A stretch of 20,188 nucleotides of DNA from JAXGQD01 sp964401615. Lineage in GTDB: Bacteria; Bacillota; Clostridia; Saccharofermentanales; Fastidiosipilaceae. This document shows, in pieces, positions 15,473 through 20,188 of the stretch (the stretch's first letter is position 1; every line of letters begins with the position of its first letter). Location: NCBI GenBank assembly GCA_964401615.1, contig CAYNZF010000035.1, forward strand, positions 1 through 20,188, written 5' to 3'. The notes under the pieces are model-generated. The model made no database searches, was not told where the DNA came from, and saw nothing but the letters and a program-made list of their open reading frames with translations. The translations under genes were made by a program, and so were the position numbers.

Positions 15473-16177
15473 ATGGATTTTTCAGGCAAAATCGTAGTCG
15501 TCAGCGGGGCGGCTCAAGGCATCGGCGCGACGATTGCTGCTGAGTTCAGGGACCGAGGTGCACATGTTTGCATCATTGATGTACAGGAAAATGATTATTT
15601 CGTGGGCGACCTGGCAGATGAAAACGCGCTTCTCGCATTTGTGAAAAAGGTGCTTGCTGACTTCGGCAAAGTGGATTACTTGATCAATAATGCCGCGCCT
15701 CTGATGAAAGGGATCGCTGACTGCAGTTATGAAGAATTTAATCAGGCCTTGCGCGTAGGTGTGAGTGCGCCATTTTATTTGACTAAATTGTTTTTGCCCT
15801 ATTTCAATCCCGGTGCTGCCATTGTCAATATTTCGTCAACCAGAGACCGCATGAGCCAGCCTCAAACCGAAAGCTATACGGCAGCGAAGGGTGGGATTTC
15901 AGCTTTGACCCATGCACTGGCACTGAGTCTGGCCGCTAAGGTGCGAGTCAATTCGATCTCGCCCGGCTGGATCGATACCACAGGTGCCGAGTTTGAAGGA
16001 TCTGATTGTATTCAACATCCTGTCCACAGAGTAGGGAAGCCAATAGACATCGCCAACATGGTCTTGTTTCTCTGTTCAGATAAAGCCGCTTTCATGACAG
16101 GGGAAAACATCACCATTGATGGCGGAATGAGCAAGCAGATGATTTACCATGGTGACGAGGGCTGGGAGCTGAAATAA
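15473..16177 (+). CDS. Short-chain dehydrogenase/reductase (SDR)
   Basis: 234-aa classical SDR oxidoreductase with a Rossmann fold. The cofactor motif SGAAQGIG is at 11-18, with D36 at the end of the second strand (CIID), which usually favours NAD over NADP. NNAA is at 72-75, the catalytic serine in ISST at 120-123, and the YxxxK pair is Y135/K139 (SYTAAKGG). The C-terminal part has SPGWIDT (163-169) and the usual GENITIDGG (210-218). The length is typical, and the protein is cytoplasmic. The start ATG 15473 has AAGGGAG 6 nt upstream and its own promoter. The gene appears monocistronic and converges on the LUD-domain gene with only 5 bp between stop codons. The alcohol or ketone substrate cannot be deduced. 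Confidence 0.95.
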   Translation: MDFSGKIVVVSGAAQGIGATIAAEFRDRGAHVCIIDVQENDYFVGDLADENALLAFVKKVLADFGKVDYLINNAAPLMKGIADCSYEEFNQALRVGVSAPFYLTKLFLPYFNPGAAIVNISSTRDRMSQPQTESYTAAKGGISALTHALALSLAAKVRVNSISPGWIDTTGAEFEGSDCIQHPVHRVGKPIDIANMVLFLCSDKAAFMTGENITIDGGMSKQMIYHGDEGWELK

Positions 16178-16182
16178 AAAAA

Positions 16183-16818
16183 TCAGTATCCGAGCTCTTC
16201 GCCCACCAAAATGACTTTGATTCTGTTTTTGACAGCCGAGCGCCTGGTAATGACAAGTTGGCTGCAGATGGAATCGGCGGAGTAACAGTCTCCGCAGCGC
16301 CCGGTCACTGCGCAGGGCGTTTGCTTATTCAGTCTCACGGTATTCGCAGGGGAAGCGGTGTTACGCGTGCGCAGTATTCCGGAGTCAAGATCCGCTGCAA
16401 TTTTGTTCATGCCGGCGAACACCAAAACGTACTGTGGCCCGAAAATCAGAAAGGACACACGATTGCCGCGACCATCTATATTGACCAGTTCTCCATCCAG
16501 GGTGATGGCGTTGGTGCTCATCAGAAAAAAGTCACTGCAACAGATTTCACCGGCCATCTTCCGTTTTTCGTCGGCTGATTTAGCCGTGTCACGGTCAATC
16601 AACTGATATGAGCTGTCGCGCAGAGTCTCCAAAAGTCCCATTTCCGACAAAGTCATTGAACCGCCCCACGAGATACTGGAGCCTTCCGGCATCAGCTCCA
16701 GGGCCAGCTTGACCGCACTGGCACGGTCGGGGCAATAATGGCCTTCCATCTGCCGTTTTTCCAAGTTCTTGATGATGGTTTTGGACACATTTTCGTAGTA
16801 TTTCTCTTTGGCTGTCAT
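16183..16818 (-). CDS. LUD-domain protein (DUF162, lactate-utilisation-type)
   Basis: 211-aa stand-alone LUD-domain protein. Family patterns are SSISWGGSMTLSEMGLLETL (47-66), STNAITLDGELVNIDGRGNR (101-120), FGPQYVLVFAGMNKI (126-140) and a C-terminal cysteine cluster C169, C175, C178, C185 in TPCAVTGRCGDCYSADSIC. In other bacteria this domain occurs in LutC of the lactate oxidation complex LutABC. There are no lutA or lutB genes beside it here, so a lactate role is not shown. ATG 16818 is preceded by AAGGAG 6 nt upstream; an earlier ATG at 16854 is less likely. It is cytoplasmic, with no signal peptide. The cysteine cluster could hold a metal or Fe-S centre (inference). Confidence 0.9.
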   Translation of the reverse strand: MTAKEKYYENVSKTIIKNLEKRQMEGHYCPDRASAVKLALELMPEGSSISWGGSMTLSEMGLLETLRDSSYQLIDRDTAKSADEKRKMAGEICCSDFFLMSTNAITLDGELVNIDGRGNRVSFLIFGPQYVLVFAGMNKIAADLDSGILRTRNTASPANTVRLNKQTPCAVTGRCGDCYSADSICSQLVITRRSAVKNRIKVILVGEELGY

Positions 16819-16876
16819 ATACAACTCCTTGTATCTGTGTTCGCTTTGAAACACATAGATCCGAATCTTCGTATTA

Positions 16877-16905
16877 CGTATATTGTACCTGAATTTTTAT
16901 GGCAA
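16877..16905 (-). promoter_or_regulatory. Candidate promoter of the LUD-domain gene
   Basis: On the minus strand, TTGCCA (16900-16905) and TATACG (16877-16882) are separated by 17 bp, 59 bp upstream of the ATG at 16818. The -35 matches 5 of 6 and the -10 matches 4 of 6 consensus bases. Confidence 0.4.
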
Positions 16906-16927
16906 AAATTTCTGTACTAAGCTATCA

Positions 16928-16956
16928 TAGCAAGTCCGGAAAATTTTAAGTACAAT
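16928..16956 (+). promoter_or_regulatory. Candidate promoter of the ABC-F gene
   Basis: TACAAT (16951-16956) is a good -10. The hexamer 17 bp upstream, TAGCAA (16928-16933), is a poor -35. It lies 31 bp before the ABC-F start, which has GGAGG at 16977-16981. Confidence 0.4.
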
Positions 16957-16987
16957 ACCTGCGGAGTTTTTTATTTGGAGGCAATCT

Positions 16988-18541
16988 ATGAGTATTCTCA
17001 GCGTTGAGAATTTGAGCCATGATTTTGGCGGCAGAACAATATTTACCGATGTCAATTTTCGTTTGCTCCGTGGTGAACGCATAGGTCTGGTCGGGGCGAA
17101 CGGTGAAGGTAAATCCACCTTTATCAATATAATCACAGGACATTTAGCGCCCGATGAGGGCAAAATCGAATGGGCCAGGGACATCAAGGTCGGTTACCTG
17201 GACCAGCACGCTGTTTTGCAGGGAGGGCTGACGATACGGGGTGCGCTGCGGCAGGCTTTTGCCCCCTTGCTTGAGGCCCACGAGCGTTTGGATGAAATTT
17301 ACCTCCTGCTGGGGGAGGCGGATGAAGAGCAGATGGCTCAGCTGCTGGACGAAATGGGTGACCTGCAGACTCGATTGGAACATAGTGATTTTTACACGAT
17401 TGACGCCCAAGTCGAAGAAATCGCTAATGCGTTTGGTTTGACGGATTTTGGTTTGGAGACGGATGTGACCGCGCTGAGCGGGGGGCAGAGGACCAAGATT
17501 TTACTGGCCAAGCTGCTGCTGTCGCGCCCGGCGATTCTGCTGCTGGACGAACCGACGAACTACCTGGATGAGGAACACATTGCCTGGCTGGAAAACTACC
17601 TGATCAATTACGAAAATGCTTTTATCCTCATCTCTCATGACATTCCGTTTTTAAATCGGGTGGTGAATTTGGTTTACCACGTGGTGGATACACAAATTAC
17701 TCGCTATGTGGGGAATTACGACAGCTTCCTCGAGCTTTATGAAATGCAGCGGACGCACCAGGAAGCAGCCTTCAAACGCCAACAAAAGGAGATTGCCGAT
17801 TTAAAAGATTTTGTGGCGCGAAACAAAGCGCGGGTCTCTACGCGAAACATGGCCATGTCACGTCAGAAAAAGCTGGACAAGATGGATAAAATTTCGCTGG
17901 CCGTGGAAAAACCCAAGGCGACTTTCACTTTTCAAGTGGACCGTACACCTTCGCGCCTGATTTTTGAGGCTCAAGACTTGGTGATCGGGTACGATGAACC
18001 CTTAAGTCGTCCATTAAACTTAAGCTTGGAGCGTGGACAGAAAGTGGTTTTGACCGGTGCCAACGGAATTGGCAAAACGACACTTTTAAAAAGCCTCCTG
18101 GGCCTGATTCCGGCGCTCGCCGGTTCGACTCAACAAGGTGATTTCGTGTCTGTTGGATATTTCGAACAGGAGTTCAAAAGTGAACGAGATCTTACCTGTC
18201 TTGAAGAGGTTTGGAATATGTTTCCATACATGACTCAGGCGGAAGTGCGCGCGGCACTTGCTCGTTGTGGTCTCACGACCAAACAGATCCAGAGTCACAT
18301 CAGTGTTTTGTCCGGTGGTGAACAGGCCAAGGTCAGGCTCTGCAAGCTGGTGAATCAAGCGCATAACGTATTAGTGCTCGATGAGCCGACCAATCACCTG
18401 GACCCGCAGTCAAAAGAGGCCCTGCTTGAGGGTTTGCAAAATTTCAAAGGCAGCATTTTAATGACCTGCCACGAATCTGAGTTTTACGAGCAGTTGGTTA
18501 CGGATGTTTGGGAAGGTTCGGACTGGACTTTGAAGCTGTGA
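16988..18541 (+). CDS. ABC-F family ATPase (translation factor, YbiT/EttA-like)
   Basis: 517-aa protein with two ABC ATPase domains on one chain and no transmembrane segment, the layout of ABC-F ribosome-associated factors. Domain 1: Walker A GANGEGKST at 36-44, signature LSGGQ at 163-167, Walker B ILLLDEPTNYLD, switch SHD in ILISHDIPF. A charged helical linker (about 250-310, with RNKARVSTRNMAMSRQKKLD) links to domain 2: Walker A GANGIGKTT at 357-365, LSGGE at 441-445, VLVLDEPTNHLD and the switch histidine H495. Domain 2 has TCHESEF where SHDR-F is commoner. There is no long C-terminal extension. The start ATG 16988 has GGAGG 6 nt upstream. The family acts on the ribosomal E site in translation control or antibiotic protection; nothing here points specifically to resistance. 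Confidence 0.95.
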   Translation: MSILSVENLSHDFGGRTIFTDVNFRLLRGERIGLVGANGEGKSTFINIITGHLAPDEGKIEWARDIKVGYLDQHAVLQGGLTIRGALRQAFAPLLEAHERLDEIYLLLGEADEEQMAQLLDEMGDLQTRLEHSDFYTIDAQVEEIANAFGLTDFGLETDVTALSGGQRTKILLAKLLLSRPAILLLDEPTNYLDEEHIAWLENYLINYENAFILISHDIPFLNRVVNLVYHVVDTQITRYVGNYDSFLELYEMQRTHQEAAFKRQQKEIADLKDFVARNKARVSTRNMAMSRQKKLDKMDKISLAVEKPKATFTFQVDRTPSRLIFEAQDLVIGYDEPLSRPLNLSLERGQKVVLTGANGIGKTTLLKSLLGLIPALAGSTQQGDFVSVGYFEQEFKSERDLTCLEEVWNMFPYMTQAEVRAALARCGLTTKQIQSHISVLSGGEQAKVRLCKLVNQAHNVLVLDEPTNHLDPQSKEALLEGLQNFKGSILMTCHESEFYEQLVTDVWEGSDWTLKL

Positions 18542-18558
18542 CGCAGGGGGCATCTGAT

Positions 18559-18576
18559 CGTGACTAGTACGTTTTT
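18559..18576 (+). terminator. Weak possible terminator after the ABC-F gene
   Basis: A 4-bp stem CGTG/TACG (18559-18562 with 18568-18571) is followed by five T at 18572-18576, 18 bp after the ABC-F stop. The stem is short, so this is only a candidate. Confidence 0.25.
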
Positions 18577-18662
18577 CCAGGACTCAAATGGCACGATTCA
18601 AAGGTGTTATATTTTCAAGCTGAACTGCAAGTTTCGACGCGCCATTTCTGTATCATGCCTGT

Positions 18663-18803
18663 TTTGTGCGAATAAGCAGTAACCTGTGGAAAGTCCAAAA
18701 TACCTACAAACTCTTAGGTTAATGCAATCCGCTCGTGCTGCGCACTTGCGGGCAAGCCTTGCAGAGGAGTTCCCAGGAAAAAGACCGGCATGGCCGGTCT
18801 TTT
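18663..18803 (+). ncRNA. Candidate structured small RNA ending at an intrinsic terminator
   Basis: The 270-bp gap between the ABC-F and guaA stops has no gene but folds well on the plus strand. A closing stem pairs CCTG+GGAA (18683-18691, one bulged T) with TTCCCAGG (18770-18777). Inside are a small hairpin ACCTA/TAGGT (18702-18706 with 18715-18719) and a longer stem-loop: TGCAA/TTGCA (18723-18727 with 18759-18763), CCGC/GCGG (18729-18732 with 18748-18751) and GTGC/GCAC (18735-18738 with 18742-18745). A terminator follows immediately at 18779-18803. TATCAT at 18651-18656 could be a -10, but no good -35 is seen, so the 5' end is approximate. The long paired ends around an open middle resemble 6S RNA in outline, but I cannot assign it to a family. 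Confidence 0.4.
18779..18803 (-). terminator. Intrinsic terminator of guaA, usable from both strands
   Basis: A perfect 11-bp stem AAAAGACCGGC/GCCGGTCTTTT (18779-18789 with 18793-18803) with a 3-nt loop. On the minus strand it gives a five-T run 8 bp after the guaA stop; on the plus strand it gives TTTT. This is a classic Rho-independent terminator. Confidence 0.9.
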
Positions 18804-18811
18804 ACGGAAAC

Positions 18812-20101
18812 TCACTCCCATTCAATGGTGGAGGTGGGTTTGGGGGTGAGGTCGTAGAGGACGCGGTTAACGCCTTGCACTTCGTGTGTGATTCTTTCAG
18901 TGATGCGGGTCAAAACGCTCCACGGTATTTCAGGAACTTCGGCGGTCATGGCGTCAATCGTGTTGACGGCGCGGAGGATTACCGGCCAGTCGAAGCTGCG
19001 TTTGCCGTCTTTGACACCGGTTGAACGAAAATCGGGGACGACAGTAAAAAATTGCCAGATATTGCGGGCTAAGCCGGCGGCTTCCATTTCTTCGCGCAAA
19101 ATTGCGTCAGATTCACGCACGGCTTCCAGTCTGTCACGGCTTATTGCTCCGAGACAGCGGACACCGAGTCCGGGGCCGGGGAAGGGCTGGCGGTGCACCA
19201 TACTATCCGGCAAGCCAAGTGCTGAACCGACTTCCCGAACTTCATCTTTAAAGAGCATCTTGACCGGCTCGACCAGTTTAAAATCCATGTCCTCAGGTAA
19301 GCCGCCGACATTGTGATGGCTTTTAACTACTTTGACCGTTTTGGTTCCGCTTTCGATGATGTCAGGGTAGATGGTGCCCTGGCCCAAGAATTCAATGCCT
19401 TTGAGTTTACGGGCTTCCTCCTCAAACACTCGGATGAATTCTTCGCCGATAATTTTGCGCTTCTCTTCAGGATCAGATACATCGACCAGCTTGTCGAGGA
19501 AACGATCTACAGCATCAACATAAATCAGGTTGGCGGGGAGTTCTTTGCCAAAAACCTCAACGACCTGTTCGGATTCACCTTTACGCATCAAACCGTGGTT
19601 GACATGGACACAGGTGAGACGATCACCAATGGCTTTGACAAGAAGAGCAGCCACGACTGAGCTGTCCACACCGCCGGACAAGGCCAGCAGGACCTGACCA
19701 TCACCGACCTGGCGGCGAATGAGATCAACCTGATCGGAAATATAGTTTTCAGTATTCCAGTTGGGCGTCGCGCTGCAGGTGTTGAATATAAAGTCGCGAA
19801 TCGCTGCCGTGCGAAGTTCCTCCTGCTCAGGCCAGGGCGGACTGTTTTTATGGTCGGGCATCAGGAGTGGCAGTTGGCTTTGGTAAACGGCTTCGGAAGC
19901 ATCGATGGTTAAACCGTCAATTACACGATTTTTTCCGCCATTGAGGATAATGCCTTTGACATTGGGCAAGGCAGAAAGTTCAGCTGCGCTGATGTCATGC
20001 GGATGAATCTCGCTGTAAACGCCCAGTGCTCTGATTTCGCGGGCGAGCCTGGCATTTTCGTCGCTGCCCAGATCCAAAATGAGTATCATGTCCTGTTTCA
20101 T
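18812..20101 (-). CDS. guaA: GMP synthase with a truncated glutamine amidotransferase domain
   Basis: 429 aa against about 510-525 for normal bacterial GuaA, which converts XMP to GMP using ATP and ammonia from glutamine. The synthetase part is complete: PP-loop SGGVDSS at 142-148, ESGTKTVKVVKSHHNVGG around 250-267, RQPFPGPGLG at 304-313 and the C terminus KPTSTIEWE. The N-terminal amidotransferase is a remnant. ILDLGSDENARLAREIRALG and GIILNGG are recognisable, but after LPLL (77-80) about 88 residues are missing, including the GICYG nucleophile-cysteine loop. The HPE triad element reads WPE (90-92), so cysteine and histidine are both gone. The linker FIFNTC (104-109) then resumes normally. 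The frame is open throughout, so this is not a frameshift. ATG 20101 has AAGGAG 7 nt upstream. The enzyme should use free ammonia or a separate amidotransferase subunit, as in archaea (inference). Confidence 0.93.
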   Translation of the reverse strand: MKQDMILILDLGSDENARLAREIRALGVYSEIHPHDISAAELSALPNVKGIILNGGKNRVIDGLTIDASEAVYQSQLPLLMPDHKNSPPWPEQEELRTAAIRDFIFNTCSATPNWNTENYISDQVDLIRRQVGDGQVLLALSGGVDSSVVAALLVKAIGDRLTCVHVNHGLMRKGESEQVVEVFGKELPANLIYVDAVDRFLDKLVDVSDPEEKRKIIGEEFIRVFEEEARKLKGIEFLGQGTIYPDIIESGTKTVKVVKSHHNVGGLPEDMDFKLVEPVKMLFKDEVREVGSALGLPDSMVHRQPFPGPGLGVRCLGAISRDRLEAVRESDAILREEMEAAGLARNIWQFFTVVPDFRSTGVKDGKRSFDWPVILRAVNTIDAMTAEVPEIPWSVLTRITERITHEVQGVNRVLYDLTPKPTSTIEWE

Positions 20102-20144
20102 CTAATCACTCCTTGCCTTTGTAAACACACATAAAATAAGCTGT

Positions 20145-20173
20145 ATTTTAGCACGGTGGGGGAGCGCAGACAA
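20145..20173 (-). promoter_or_regulatory. Sigma-A-type promoter of guaA
   Basis: On the minus strand, TTGTCT (20168-20173) and TAAAAT (20145-20150) are separated by exactly 17 bp, with the guaA ATG 43 bp downstream of the -10. The leader is too short for a purine riboswitch. Confidence 0.6.
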
Positions 20174-20188
20174 TTATTTCAGGTCCAA

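Noticed and set aside
18663..18803. SRP RNA, tmRNA or RNase P RNA in the ABC-F/guaA gap
   Set aside because: The conserved GGAA-loop motif of SRP RNA is absent on both strands, and the stretch is too short and lacks the conserved cores of tmRNA or RNase P RNA. A 6S assignment is not excluded but cannot be shown.
18686..19024. 112-aa plus-strand frame across the guaA terminator
   Set aside because: It crosses a strong intrinsic terminator and the antisense of the guaA 3' end, with no ribosome site or family match.
19780..19880. Frameshift explaining the short GMP synthase
   Set aside because: The frame is continuous on both sides of the missing part, and no other frame here carries the GICYG or related amidotransferase motifs, so the sequence is absent rather than shifted.

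Overview
The window (20,188 bp, moderate GC) looks like a chromosomal segment of an anaerobic, low-to-mid-GC Gram-positive bacterium, most likely a Clostridia-type Bacillota. The reasons are strong AGGAG-type ribosome binding sites 5-8 nt before most starts, a YesM/YesN-type two-component pair, a K+-dependent membrane pyrophosphatase, a lipoprotein-type binding protein, and a LUD-domain protein. A run of 10 N at 14196-14205 shows that this is a scaffolded (draft or metagenome) assembly. I see no tRNA, rRNA, CRISPR array, insertion sequence or prophage gene.

Layout. (1) 279-3136 (+): a K+-dependent ion-pumping pyrophosphatase (hppA) followed 2 bp later by an unrecognised 263-aa protein. A strong hairpin at 3175-3213 separates them from the next, convergent block. 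(2) 3256-15056 (-): an 11.8-kb run of ten same-strand genes. In transcription order these are an MgtC-family membrane protein, a PfkB sugar kinase (interrupted by the N gap), a membrane-anchored sugar-binding-protein-like sensor, a YesM-type histidine kinase, a YesN-type AraC response regulator, then an ABC importer (lipoprotein binding protein, fused 12-TM permease, ATPase), an endonuclease/exonuclease/phosphatase-fold (EEP) hydrolase and a Nudix hydrolase. (3) 15473-16818: a short-chain dehydrogenase (+) and a LUD-domain protein (-), convergent with 5 bp between stops. (4) 16988-18541 (+): an ABC-F ATPase. (5) 18663-18803 (+): a possible small structured RNA ending in an intrinsic terminator shared with the next gene. 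(6) 18812-20101 (-): a GMP synthase whose glutamine amidotransferase domain is mostly missing.

How it may work together. Block 2 reads as a regulated uptake-and-processing system. The anchored binding protein would sense a sugar-like ligand outside the cell, the kinase and regulator would switch on the importer, and the EEP hydrolase, Nudix hydrolase and PfkB kinase would process the product in the cytoplasm. The importer belongs to the family usually labelled ferric iron, but its binding protein lacks the tyrosine pair expected of iron binders. Together with the phosphoester/pyrophosphate hydrolase genes, this makes a phosphorylated organic substrate (sugar phosphate, phosphodiester or phosphonate) a better guess. 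The substrate is inference.

The two observations I would follow first are the GMP synthase, which has lost about 88 residues including the catalytic cysteine of the glutaminase domain in a clean open frame, and the sensor/importer/hydrolase locus.
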